A DNA stretch of 64,000 bases, from positions 1-64,000 of the forward strand of contig SUGL01000019.1 in assembly GCA_004963905.1 (NCBI GenBank), given 5' to 3'. Shown piece by piece: positions 1 to 7,966 of the stretch (positions are counted from its first letter, which is position 1; every line of letters starts with the position of its first letter). The position numbers and the translations under genes are program-made. A model generated the notes under the pieces. The model ran no database searches, was not told the origin of the DNA, and saw only the letters and a list, made by a program, of their open reading frames with translations. Source of the DNA: Mesorhizobium sp. (GTDB lineage Bacteria; Pseudomonadota; Alphaproteobacteria; Rhizobiales; Rhizobiaceae).

Positions 1-50
1 CCCCCCAAGTGGGGGAGATGTCCGGCAGGACAGAGGGGGGCGCGACAGAA
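1..50. repeat. Partial copy of inverted-repeat element A
   Basis: The window opens inside one arm of an element whose fuller copies lie at 15792-15971 and 29101-29271. The shared core is a G-run, then gagatgtccggcaggacaga, then a G-run. Only one arm is visible. Immediately after it CGCAAAC (51-57) and GTTTGCG (65-71) form a small hairpin just before the DNA ligase gene. Confidence 0.8.
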
Positions 51-85
51 CGCAAACCTCGCCTGTTTGCGTGGCGCGCACCCCC

Positions 86-1693
86 ATGAACCGCTTCGCC
101 GAGCTCCTCGACCGTCTCGTCCTGACGCCGTCGCGCAACGGCAAGCTGACGCTGCTCACCGACTATTTCCGCGGCGTCGAGGATCCCGACCGCGGGCTGG
201 CGCTGGCGGCGATTACCGGGGACCTCTCGATCGCGGCGGTGAAGCCGGCGATGCTGCGCGCGCTGGTGGTCGAGCGCATGGATCCGGTGCTGTTCGGCTA
301 TTCCTACGACTATGTCGGCGATCTGGCCGAGACGGTGTCGCTGGTCTGGCCGCAGCCGGCCGGCCATCTCCCGAACCACGCGCCGACATTGGCCGAAGTG
401 GTCGGCAAGCTGCAGGCGGCGAGCCGCTCAGACGGGCCGCAGGTGCTGGCGCGGCTGCTCGACAGCGCCAGCATTTCGGCGCGCTTCGCCATCATCAAGC
501 TGGTCACCGGCGGCCTGCGCATCGGCGTTTCGGCGCGGCTCGCCAAGCAGGCGCTGGCCGATCTCGGCCAAGTCGATGTCGTCGAGATCGAGGAGCTCTG
601 GCACGGGCTGACGCCGCCCTACACCGAGCTTTTCGCGTGGCTGGAAGGACGGGCGGAAAAACCGAGGAGCGCGGCGCTCGCATTGTTCCGCCCGGTGATG
701 CTCTCCAATGCGGTCGACGACGGCGATCTCGAAAAGCTCAACCACGCCGACTATGCGGCGGAGTGGAAGTGGGACGGCATCCGCGTCCAGGCGGTGTGCG
801 AAGGCGGCATCCGACGGCTCTATTCGCGCACCGGCGACGATGTCGCGCGCGCCTTTCCCGACCTCGCCGCGGCGATGGATTTCGAGGCGGCGCTCGACGG
901 CGAGCTGCTAGTCGGCGATCCACGCGAGGCGACCGGAACCTTTTCCGACCTGCAGCAGCGGCTGAACCGCAAGAGCGTGTCGCCAAAGATCCAACAGCAA
1001 TATCCAGCCTTCATGCGCTGCTACGACGCGCTGCAGATCGATGGCGAGGATTTGCGCGGCCTCGCCTTCGCCGAGCGCCGAACCCGCCTCGAAGCCTTCG
1101 TCAAGACGCTCGACCCCAGCCGCTTCGACCTCTCGCCGCTGGTCGATTTTCCGGATTGGGCGGCACTCGAGCGGCTGCGCCAGGCGCCGCCGCATCCGAT
1201 CATCGAAGGGGTGATGCTGAAGCGCTGGGACTCGCCCTATCTCGCCGGCCGACCGAAAGGTCCCTGGTTCAAGTGGAAGCGCGACCCGCACACGGTCGAC
1301 GCGGTGCTGATGTATGCGCAGCGCGGCCACGGCAAGCGCTCGAGCTTCTATTCCGACTACACTTTCGGCGTCTGGGCGGGACCGGAAGGCGCGGAAGAGC
1401 TGGTGCCGGTCGGCAAGGCCTATTTCGGCTTCACCGACGAGGAACTCAAGCAGATCGACAAATATGTCCGCGACAACACGGTCGAGCGTTTCGGCCCCGT
1501 GCGCTCGGTGCGGGCCGACCGCAAGAACGGGCTGGTGCTGGAAGTGGCGTTCGAAGGCCTCAACCGCTCGACGCGGCATAAATCGGGCGTCGCGATGCGA
1601 TTTCCCCGCATTTCGCGGCTGCGTTGGGACAAGCCGGCCGCCGAGGCCGACCGCATCGAGACGCTGCAGGCGCTGCTAGACCCGCTCGCCTAA
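86..1693 (+). CDS. ATP-dependent DNA ligase (damage-response type)
   Basis: Seals nicks in duplex DNA with ATP, acting in the cytoplasm and probably in DNA-damage repair. The 535-residue protein has a ligase N-terminal helical domain, then the adenylation motif EWKWDGIRVQ with the nucleotidyl-accepting Lys near residue 228, then the later motifs EGVMLK and WFKWKR, and a C-terminal OB-fold region. The length fits the family found beside exonuclease, helicase and PdeM-like genes in Rhizobiales, and those neighbours would lie left of the window. A GTG at 71 is also in frame, but it sits in a hairpin arm. The ATG at 86 gives the usual family start MNRFAELLDRL. Neither start has a clear ribosome binding site. 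Confidence 0.92.
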   Translation: MNRFAELLDRLVLTPSRNGKLTLLTDYFRGVEDPDRGLALAAITGDLSIAAVKPAMLRALVVERMDPVLFGYSYDYVGDLAETVSLVWPQPAGHLPNHAPTLAEVVGKLQAASRSDGPQVLARLLDSASISARFAIIKLVTGGLRIGVSARLAKQALADLGQVDVVEIEELWHGLTPPYTELFAWLEGRAEKPRSAALALFRPVMLSNAVDDGDLEKLNHADYAAEWKWDGIRVQAVCEGGIRRLYSRTGDDVARAFPDLAAAMDFEAALDGELLVGDPREATGTFSDLQQRLNRKSVSPKIQQQYPAFMRCYDALQIDGEDLRGLAFAERRTRLEAFVKTLDPSRFDLSPLVDFPDWAALERLRQAPPHPIIEGVMLKRWDSPYLAGRPKGPWFKWKRDPHTVDAVLMYAQRGHGKRSSFYSDYTFGVWAGPEGAEELVPVGKAYFGFTDEELKQIDKYVRDNTVERFGPVRSVRADRKNGLVLEVAFEGLNRSTRHKSGVAMRFPRISRLRWDKPAAEADRIETLQALLDPLA

Positions 1694-1750
1694 TCAATCG
1701 AGGGAAGGCTGTATTTGCACAGGTTCGCCTTTGCTTCCGAGCGCTGGCGC

Positions 1751-1915
1751 CGCCCCTCATTGCCCTGCCGGGCATTTCTCCCCGTAAAACGGGGAGAAAG
1801 AAGCTGGCCGCGATGCCGGTGCCATTCCTGCTATGCCGGCGATTGGCGAAGCCGCCGATGAGAGCGCCCTTCTCCCCGTTTCACGGGAGAAGGTGCCGGC
1901 AGGCAGATGAGCGGC
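1751..1915. repeat. Intergenic inverted-repeat element B, copy 1 (RIME-like)
   Basis: The ends read cgcccctcattgccctgccg and, on the other side, tgccggcaggcagatgagcg, with cccgtaaaacgggg-type inner hairpins. A related copy lies at 30972-31128 in the same orientation and shares the inner ctggccgcga and ggcgaa segments. It fills the gap between two convergent genes and holds no convincing reading frame. Its similarity to the Rhizobium intergenic mosaic elements is from memory. Confidence 0.7.
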
Positions 1916-1954
1916 TGCGCCGACTTCAGCCAATTTGCCAACCGGCTGCGGGAA

Positions 1955-3157
1955 CTATTCCGCGATCGAAACGCGGATCTCGTAGATGTCGACGGACTTG
2001 CCCTGCTTGTCGAAGTCGGAATTGATGGCAATGGTGCCGGCCGCGCCCGGATGCTTGTTCGGGAACTGCACGTCGAACAGGTACTCGTTGCGTTCGTGGC
2101 CGACGGCGTAGCGCTTGCGGCCGCAATCGCCGAACTCGCCGAAATTGCAGTCGACCGAGATCTGCGTCTCCTTGCCTTCCTCCGAGCGGGCGATGATGTC
2201 GAACATCGCATGCTTGCCGGCGAGCTTTTCCAACACGCCCTGGCCGACGTCGAAGGCGATCGCCGAGCCGGACGCGCCGGAGCGGATGCGCAGGAACTGG
2301 CCGGTGTCGTCCTTCATCACGTCGGCGGCGGCATCCGATGGCGTGCTGACATGCGTCGGATCGCTGGGCGAGAAGACGTTGACCCAGTTCTTCGACTGAT
2401 CCGCCTCGCCCGACTTTTGCGGCGAGCCGGGTTCGGTGGGTTGCGAGGACTCCTCCCCTTCCAGCGTCGGCTCCGGCTCCGGCGGACCGGTGTTGAGCTC
2501 GGCCGCAGTCTTGAAGACGCCGGTCTGCTTAGCGAAATAGAGACCGATGCCGGCGGCCGCGATAAGCGTCGCCGCGACGAAGATGGCGGTGAGCGGCAGG
2601 CGCCGTCCCCGGATCCGCCGTTCGTCGCGATCCGGCGCCACTTCGGCGCCGTTGCCGACCGACGCTCCGGGAGAATCATCGAGGGTCGGCGCGTTGGGAA
2701 GCGTTTCGTCCGGCATGATGTCGGGCACGCGCGGCAGCACGCGCGAGCGCGGCGCGTCCGAAGCGTCGGGCTGCACCGGACCATCGATGATGATCGACGG
2801 CGACGGCACCGCCTGGTCGGAACCTCGCGGCACATCGACCGACGGCGCGGAAGACCGGCTCGGCGTATCGACCGCGGGCGCCGGCGCGGCGTTGCCGGCG
2901 GACGTGCCGCTGTCCAGCGGAAGCGTCACATCCGGAACGGCCTGGACGGCCGGCAGGAATTCGGATTCGATCTCGGCGATCTTGGCCTGCACCGCCTTGC
3001 GGCGGTTGATGGCGGCCTCCACCGTCACATTCGGATTGGCCTGCAGGACGCGGTCCAGCGCGGCGAAGGCCGAGCGATAGACCTTCTCACGAAACACCCG
3101 GTCCTCGGCATTGCCTTTCTCGAAGGCGTTGCGGATCGCTTTCTCGATGGCGTCCAA
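1955..3157 (-). CDS. Unknown single-span membrane protein
   Basis: I do not recognise a named family. The roughly 400-residue product has a charged helical N-terminus (about 1-75, possible coiled coil), a Pro/Ser/Asp-rich low-complexity linker, a basic patch RGRRLP followed by one hydrophobic span (TAIFVAATLIAAAGIGLYF), another acidic Pro/Glu-rich linker, and a C-terminal roughly 150-residue beta-rich domain with two cysteines (SVDCNFGEFGDCG). This suggests a cytoplasmic N-terminus and a periplasmic C-terminal domain. A GTG at 3184 is in frame, but the TTG at 3157 follows GAGGGAG at good spacing, so I prefer the shorter form. It is convergent with the ligase gene. Confidence 0.75.
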   Translation of the reverse strand: MDAIEKAIRNAFEKGNAEDRVFREKVYRSAFAALDRVLQANPNVTVEAAINRRKAVQAKIAEIESEFLPAVQAVPDVTLPLDSGTSAGNAAPAPAVDTPSRSSAPSVDVPRGSDQAVPSPSIIIDGPVQPDASDAPRSRVLPRVPDIMPDETLPNAPTLDDSPGASVGNGAEVAPDRDERRIRGRRLPLTAIFVAATLIAAAGIGLYFAKQTGVFKTAAELNTGPPEPEPTLEGEESSQPTEPGSPQKSGEADQSKNWVNVFSPSDPTHVSTPSDAAADVMKDDTGQFLRIRSGASGSAIAFDVGQGVLEKLAGKHAMFDIIARSEEGKETQISVDCNFGEFGDCGRKRYAVGHERNEYLFDVQFPNKHPGAAGTIAINSDFDKQGKSVDIYEIRVSIAE

Positions 3158-3504
3158 GCGAGCTCCCTCTGCGCGTTCGCTCACAGTTCATCGATCGTTA
3201 GCCGCAGGCGACCAATCAATCAACGGGCGAGCGGCTGCCTAGCCGACGCATCCAGTGCCCATTTCGGCGTTTTTATTTGAAGAATCAACATTTTTTGTCG
3301 CCGTTGCCGGATCAGCCGGGGCGAACGAACGCCAGCCCTCCAGTGGTCGCCAAGCCTCGCTGGCGCGAGCCTGACGCCGTCATGCGGCCAGCAGCCGACC
3401 GGAATTGGCGCACGCGGGCGCAGGATTTCGCCGCCAGCCATCTTGAATTAGCTGACGGTTGAGTCTATCAACCGGCGCATCTTGGAAGCTGAGCTGCTTC
3501 CCGG
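3158..3504. other. Intergenic region with no gene found
   Basis: About 345 bases between the leftward membrane-protein gene and the tRNA gene. I see no reading frame with family resemblance and no copy of the repeat elements. It presumably holds the promoters of both neighbours. The stretch tttttatttgaagaatcaac near 3269-3290 is AT-rich compared with its surroundings and is the likeliest promoter area. Confidence 0.5.
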
Positions 3505-3580
3505 GCCGCTTTAGCTCAGTTGGTAGAGCACATCATTCGTAATGATGGGGTCGCGTGTTCGAGTCACGCAAGCGGCACCA
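3505..3580 (+). tRNA. tRNA-Thr (anticodon CGT)
   Basis: A complete cloverleaf can be read. The acceptor arms GCCGCTT and AAGCGGC pair. The D-arm is TAGCTCAGTTGGTAGAGCA, the anticodon stem-loop is CATCA-TTCGTAA-TGATG with anticodon CGT, and the T-arm contains GTTCGAGTC. The CCA end is encoded (3578-3580). It decodes ACG. Confidence 0.96.
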
Positions 3581-3686
3581 AGTTTTCCTTGCATTTCCAG
3601 CCCTGTACCACGTTGTAGGCGCATCTCGACCATTGTCGAGAATCGCTGTTGGTGGGAAACTCCCGGCGTCAGCATGGGAGGTCAAA

Positions 3687-3875
3687 ATGCCCAATAGTTT
3701 CAAGACTGGTGACGTCGTCAGGCTGAAATCCGGAGGCCCGGACATGACGGTCAGCGATGGCGCTGCCTCGGGCACGTATCTGTGCCACTGGTTCAACCGC
3801 GAGGGCGACGTCTGGATCCCGCAACATGCCGGCTTCAAGCCGGACCAGTTGGTTGTGGTCGACGAACGGAAATAG
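3687..3875 (+). CDS. YodC-type DUF2158 small protein
   Basis: A 62-residue soluble protein with the family pattern GDVVRLKSGGPxMTV near the N-terminus, followed by YLCHWF and a C-terminal beta strand FKPDQLVVV. This matches the small DUF2158/YodC group, whose function is unknown. GGGAG at 3676-3680 supports the ATG start. It stands alone just downstream of tRNA-Thr, with no obvious operon partner. Confidence 0.85.
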   Translation: MPNSFKTGDVVRLKSGGPDMTVSDGAASGTYLCHWFNREGDVWIPQHAGFKPDQLVVVDERK

Positions 3876-3931
3876 TCCCGCGCCCGAAAGGCTGCTTTCT
3901 GGCGCTTCCGGACCCGCCGGTCTCGTTTGGC

Positions 3932-3957
3932 GGAACGATCGACGGATTTTCCCTGTC
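3932..3957 (+). promoter_or_regulatory. Candidate ECF-sigma promoter
   Basis: GGAAC at 3932-3936, a 17-base spacer, then TGTC at 3954-3957, which resembles an ECF-type -35/-10 pair. It lies 60 bases before the EF-hand gene that heads the sigma-factor operon, so autoregulation by that sigma factor is plausible. This is inference from a short match. Confidence 0.35.
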
Positions 3958-4016
3958 AGCGCGTTCAACGGTTGAAGCGTGGCCGCCAATGGCCGCGCGC
4001 AACCGGAGACGAGAGC

Positions 4017-4442
4017 ATGATCCGTCGTACTATTTTTGTCGTTGCCTTTGGCCTGCAGGCCGCCGCCGCTGCCGCCCAGACAGCGACGCCTGCCCCCGCC
4101 CAACCTGCGCCAAGCGCCCCAGCTTCCGCCTCCGTCAAGCCCGGCACCACGCTGGAGAAGTTCGAGGCGCGCCGGGAAAAGGCGTTCATGGCTGCCGACA
4201 CCGACGGCGACGGCAAGGTCAGCCTCGCCGAGTGGACGGCGTTCCAGGAAAAGCGCAAGGCCAAGGGCGATCCGGCCAAGGCCTTCGCGAGCATGGATAC
4301 GAACAAGGACGGCTTCGTCGACAAGTCCGAGCTCGACGCCTTCCTCGCCAAACGTTTCGCCAGGCTCGACACGAACGGCGACGGCGTGCTCGCCGCCGAC
4401 GAGCGGCCGGGCCACAAAACCGCTCCCAATCAGGAGCAATGA
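4017..4442 (+). CDS. Exported EF-hand calcium-binding protein
   Basis: A 141-residue protein with a Sec signal peptide (about 1-21), an Ala/Pro-rich linker to about residue 42, and three EF-hand loops: DTDGDGKVSLAE (61-72), DTNKDGFVDKSE (94-105) and DTNGDGVLAADE (118-129). All have the canonical Asp/Asn positions for Ca2+ binding. It should act in the periplasm. GGAGACGAG precedes the ATG. It lies 45 bases upstream of the ECF sigma gene in the same direction and probably shares its transcript. A role as a calcium sensor or buffer for that system is inferred from position only. Confidence 0.88.
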   Translation: MIRRTIFVVAFGLQAAAAAAQTATPAPAQPAPSAPASASVKPGTTLEKFEARREKAFMAADTDGDGKVSLAEWTAFQEKRKAKGDPAKAFASMDTNKDGFVDKSELDAFLAKRFARLDTNGDGVLAADERPGHKTAPNQEQ

Positions 4443-4487
4443 CCGAGAGGTTATGCAGCACGATGATCATCGGGAGCGCCCAGCTTG

Positions 4488-5030
4488 ATGGGCGCCGATC
4501 CGGACGAGGAACTGGTACGGCGCATCGGCGCCGGCGACCAAGCCGCCGTGCAGGCGATGGTGGCGCGCAAGCTGCCGCGCGTGCTTTCGCTTGCCACCCG
4601 CATGCTCGGCGACGCGGCCGAGGCCGAGGACGTCGCTCAGGAGACCTTCGTGCGCATCTGGCGCCATGCCTCGGGCTGGCGCCGGGGGCGCGCGCGTTTC
4701 GACACCTGGATCCACCGGGTGGCGCTCAACCTCTGTTACGACCGGCTGCGGCGGCGCCGCGAATGGACGACGGACGAACTGCCGGAGGTGGCCGATGAGG
4801 CGCCGCTGCCCGACGCCCTTGCCGGAGACGAAGGCCGGCGCGTCCAGCAGGCCTTGCAGCGCATCGCGCCGCGCCAGCGCGAGGCGATCGTGCTGGTCTA
4901 TTATCAGGAGATGTCCAATATCGAGGCCGCCGGCGCCATGCAGGTCAGCGTCGATGCGCTGGAAAGCCTGCTCGCGCGCGGCCGGCGTTCGCTGCAGGCC
5001 ATGCTCGTCGGAGATGATGGCGATGACTGA
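4488..5030 (+). CDS. ECF-family RNA polymerase sigma factor
   Basis: A 180-residue two-domain sigma-70 protein. The sigma-2 region is near residues 20-85 (AEAEDVAQETFVRIWRHA), and the sigma-4 helix-turn-helix near 125-170 (LAPRQREAIVL-type segment, VSVDALESLLARGRRSL). It directs RNA polymerase to a small regulon. A TTG immediately before the ATG is also possible; GGGAG at 4472 favours the ATG at 4488. It is followed after 65 bases by a membrane protein and a periplasmic-sensor-like gene, the usual sigma/anti-sigma order. Confidence 0.93.
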   Translation: MGADPDEELVRRIGAGDQAAVQAMVARKLPRVLSLATRMLGDAAEAEDVAQETFVRIWRHASGWRRGRARFDTWIHRVALNLCYDRLRRRREWTTDELPEVADEAPLPDALAGDEGRRVQQALQRIAPRQREAIVLVYYQEMSNIEAAGAMQVSVDALESLLARGRRSLQAMLVGDDGDD

Positions 5031-5095
5031 GCACTTTGCAGTGGTTGGGACTGCGACTTGGGGGGCCACGTCAAAGCCGTGGAAGGGGGAACGAG

Positions 5096-5545
5096 ATGGC
5101 TGAGAACCGGAAGAGCGGCGACGGGCCGATGGATGCCAAGCGCTTCGCCGCGCTGGCGGACGCCTATGGCAGCGCCTTGCATCGCTGGCCGCGGGCCGAG
5201 CAGGCTGCCGCCACGCTGTTTGCCGAGAGCGAGGAGGGCCGCGCCATCCTCAAGCGCGCCGGCAGGCTCGACGCCATGCTCGACCGGCATCGTACCGAAG
5301 CACCCGGCCATGCGTTGCATGGTGCGATTGTTGCCAAGGCGGCGACCGAGGTCAGGCAGGGACGGCATCGCCGGTTCTGGTGGCTGGGCTTCGGGCTCGC
5401 CGGCGTCGGCCTCGCCGGCGCCGTGGCCGGGCTGGCGCTGGTCACCGTCGTCGCTCCGGACGCCCCGTCCGACCATTATGCGATGGATGCCAACGCAACG
5501 TCGTTCGGCGATGCCGGTCCCGACGCCGATACGGAGGACCTATGA
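5096..5545 (+). CDS. Putative anti-sigma factor, single-span membrane protein
   Basis: A 149-residue protein with a soluble N-terminus (about 1-92), one membrane span (about 94-119, FWWLGFGLAGVGLAGAVAGL) and a short acidic periplasmic tail. I see no zinc-binding HxxxCxxC motif, so it is not a ZAS-type anti-sigma. Position directly after the ECF sigma gene and the topology suggest the role. GGAAGGGGG precedes the ATG. Its stop overlaps the start of the next gene (ATGA at 5542-5545), so the two are translationally coupled. Confidence 0.7.
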   Translation: MAENRKSGDGPMDAKRFAALADAYGSALHRWPRAEQAAATLFAESEEGRAILKRAGRLDAMLDRHRTEAPGHALHGAIVAKAATEVRQGRHRRFWWLGFGLAGVGLAGAVAGLALVTVVAPDAPSDHYAMDANATSFGDAGPDADTEDL

Positions 5546-5988
5546 ACACTCGTCTTTTCGTGGCATCGCTGGTGCTGAACGTCTTTCTGATCGGTGCTGT
5601 CGCCGGCGGCGCCGGCTGGCTGATCGGCCGCTCCGGAGTGGGTTATTCACTGGAATCGGCCGGCGGACAGCTTCCCGCCAACGACCGCAAGGCATTCCGC
5701 CAGGCATTGCGCGAGGTGCGCCGCGAGTCACGCCAGATCATCCTCGACGGGCAGCAGGCACGGCGCGAGGCTGCCAACCTCTTGCAGCAGCCGACGCTCG
5801 ACGCCAATGCGCTGGCCGCCGCGCTGGAGCGGGCGCGCAATGCCGACGCCACCATCCGCAGCCGGCTCGAACAGCGCATTATCGAATTCGCCGCGTCGAG
5901 CTCGCCAGAGGACCGTAAGCTGCTGGCCGACGCCTTGCTGCGGCATGTCGGCAGGCAGCGGCCGATCCCGGCAAAAAATACACCATAG
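5542..5988 (+). CDS. Periplasmic heavy-metal-resistance/Spy-like sensor protein
   Basis: A 148-residue protein anchored by an N-terminal hydrophobic segment (about 4-29), followed by a helical, Arg/Gln-rich periplasmic domain (FRQALREVRRESRQ, later RIIEFAASSSPEDRKLLADALLR). The pattern resembles the metal-resistance protein family containing CnrX and Spy-like proteins. In CnrYXH-type systems such a protein tunes the anti-sigma factor. I see no clear His/Met metal site, so the signal may not be a metal. It is coupled to the preceding gene by ATGA. Confidence 0.75.
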   Translation: MNTRLFVASLVLNVFLIGAVAGGAGWLIGRSGVGYSLESAGGQLPANDRKAFRQALREVRRESRQIILDGQQARREAANLLQQPTLDANALAAALERARNADATIRSRLEQRIIEFAASSSPEDRKLLADALLRHVGRQRPIPAKNTP

Positions 5989-6098
5989 GCAGCGACGGAA
6001 ACCGCCGCCACCTCCGTTCAAGAGATGAGGGACAGGCCTGCTGCCGCGCGAATGCGGGCAGGTTGGTTTCAACCTTTGAGAAACTTGGGGAGTATCCC

Positions 6099-6383
6099 AT
6101 GAACGGTCTGACGAAATATTCGCTCGCTGCCGCGCTCGCCGTCGCCGGGGCGGCTGCCGCAGGTGCCGCTTCGGCGACGCCGATGGCGCCGGTTGCGGCG
6201 CCTGCAATCGTCGCGCATGTCGCCTGGGGCTGCGGCCCCGGCTGGCACCCCAACCGGTGGGGACGCTGCGTGCCCAACCGCCGCGTGATCTATCCGGGCT
6301 ACTACAATTGGGGCGGACCGCGCGTCTATATCGGCCCGGCCTGGCATCCGTATCACCGTTGGCACCACTGGCGCCGCTGGTAG
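6099..6383 (+). CDS. Small secreted GCG/CRPN-motif protein, copy 1
   Basis: A 94-residue protein with a Sec signal peptide (about 1-27), then the motif GCGPGWHPNRWGRCVPN (44-60) with two cysteines, then a His/Trp/Tyr-rich tail (WHPYHRWHHWRRW). This is the GCG_CRPN-type small protein common in Rhizobiales; function unknown. The His/Trp-rich tail could bind metal or envelope components (inference). The start has GGGGAG upstream. A paralogue lies at 9566-9826 on the other strand. It is followed by a strong stem-loop. Confidence 0.85.
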   Translation: MNGLTKYSLAAALAVAGAAAAGAASATPMAPVAAPAIVAHVAWGCGPGWHPNRWGRCVPNRRVIYPGYYNWGGPRVYIGPAWHPYHRWHHWRRW

Positions 6384-6394
6384 GCCGCTGCCAC

Positions 6395-6422
6395 CTCATG
6401 ATGCCAGTGCCGGCATCATGAG
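6395..6422 (+). terminator. Stem-loop after GCG/CRPN gene
   Basis: CTCATGATGCC (6395-6405) and GGCATCATGAG (6412-6422) form a perfect 11-bp stem with a 6-base loop, 12 bases after the stop codon. No T-run follows, so it may stabilise the transcript rather than terminate it. Confidence 0.55.
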
Positions 6423-6484
6423 ACCCTTCGACAATTAGGACGTGCGGCCGGCGCGACCTGCGTCGGCCCGCGACGGAGGCTGCG

Positions 6485-7939
6485 TTGGCCCTATCCGCTT
6501 CAAGTCCCGCTCCGCCTGATCCGGCGCTTGTCGCGCTCAACCGCTTCGGGCTCGGCGCGAGACCCGACGACGATCTCGGCAAGATCGCGGCCGACCCGCG
6601 CGGCTATCTTGAGGCGGAGCTCAAGCAGCCGGATATCGCGCTCATCTCGGCCGACGATTCAAGGAATGCCGGGCTGCTGGACAGCACCGCCGCGATCCAG
6701 GCCAGCATGGCCGCGGCCACGGAACGCAAGGCGGCGCGGGATGCGAAAGCGGCGCCCGTCATGCAGCCTGCGACCGACACCGCGGATGGCGCAACCGACG
6801 CAAGAGGCAAGCCAGCCGTGCCGCCGGTCGAGGCCGATATCTACAGGGATGAAGCCCAAGCCCGTTTCGACAGGGCGCTCGGTGCCGCACCCGGCTTTGT
6901 CGAACGCCTGGTCGGTTTCTGGTCGAACCATTTCTGCATCTCGGTCGCCAAAGGCCAGATCGTGCGGGCCTGCGCCGGCGCTTTCGAGCGCGAAGCCATC
7001 CGCCCCTTCGTGCTCGGCCGCTTCGCCGACATGCTGCTGGCGGTCGAGCATCACCCGGCGATGCTGTTCTATCTCGACAACCAGCAGTCGATCGGACCGG
7101 ATTCGCGCGCCGGCAAAAGGCGCGGCCGCGGCCTCAACGAGAACCTCGCCCGCGAGATCCTGGAACTGCATACGCTCGGCGTCGGCAGCGGCTATGCCCA
7201 AGCCGACGTCACCAGTTTCGCCGGCATGCTAACCGGCTGGACGCTGGCGGGACGGAAGGGGCGGCTCGGCGAACCCGGCACTTTCGTCTTCAACGCCAAT
7301 GCGCATCAGCCCGGCGAGGCGGTGCTGCTCGGCAAGACCTATCCGGCCGGCGGCATGGGCCAGGCGGAGGCGGCGCTGAACGACATCGCCCGCCAACCGG
7401 CGACCGCGCGGCACATCGCCACCAAGCTCGCGCGCCACGTCCTCGCCGACGATCCTTCCCCTCAGTCGGTCGCGCATCTCGCCGAAGTCTTCACCAAGAC
7501 CGACGGCGACCTGGGCGCGCTGGCGCTCGCCCTGGTCGATCTGCCCGACGCCTGGTCGATGCCGCTGACAAAACTGCGCTCGCCGTTCGACTATGTCGTG
7601 GCGGTCCGGCGTGCGATCGGCGCAAGCGCCGGCAACGAGCCGCAACGGACGCTTCGCTGGCTGAGGGCGCTGGGCGAGCCGCTCTGGCAGCCGCCCGGGC
7701 CGAACGGCTTCTCCGACCGGACGGACAATTGGGCTTCGGCCGAGGGCCTGAAGACGCGCCTCGACATCGCCTGGCAAGCCGCGCGACAGGCCGACGACGT
7801 CCGCGATCCCGAGTACATGCTTTCCACCGTGATCGGCGCCTCCGCCTCGGCCGAGACGCGAGAAGCGATCGCCCGCGCCGAATCCAAGCAGCAGGGACTG
7901 GCGCTGCTGCTGATGGCGCCGGAATTCCAGCGCAGATAG
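6485..7939 (+). CDS. DUF1800 family protein
   Basis: A 484-residue member of the DUF1800 family, recognised from the start ALVALNRFGLGARPDD, the middle region FWSNHFCISVAKG, and the conserved LARELLELHTLGV-type segment (here NLAREILELHTLGVGSGY) followed by TGWTL. Biochemical function is unknown. No signal peptide is visible. The start is TTG with GGAGG five bases upstream; no better in-frame start was seen. It is 27 bases from the DUF1501 gene, the classic pairing, suggesting the two act together on an exported or envelope-bound substrate. Confidence 0.9.
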   Translation: MALSASSPAPPDPALVALNRFGLGARPDDDLGKIAADPRGYLEAELKQPDIALISADDSRNAGLLDSTAAIQASMAAATERKAARDAKAAPVMQPATDTADGATDARGKPAVPPVEADIYRDEAQARFDRALGAAPGFVERLVGFWSNHFCISVAKGQIVRACAGAFEREAIRPFVLGRFADMLLAVEHHPAMLFYLDNQQSIGPDSRAGKRRGRGLNENLAREILELHTLGVGSGYAQADVTSFAGMLTGWTLAGRKGRLGEPGTFVFNANAHQPGEAVLLGKTYPAGGMGQAEAALNDIARQPATARHIATKLARHVLADDPSPQSVAHLAEVFTKTDGDLGALALALVDLPDAWSMPLTKLRSPFDYVVAVRRAIGASAGNEPQRTLRWLRALGEPLWQPPGPNGFSDRTDNWASAEGLKTRLDIAWQAARQADDVRDPEYMLSTVIGASASAETREAIARAESKQQGLALLLMAPEFQRR

Positions 7940-7966
7940 TCCAATGACGATGAGCGGAGACGCGCC

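Noticed and set aside
1907..3280. A 457-codon plus-strand frame opposite the membrane-protein gene
   Set aside because: Antisense of the leftward gene, which has a membrane span and ribosome binding site that the plus frame lacks.
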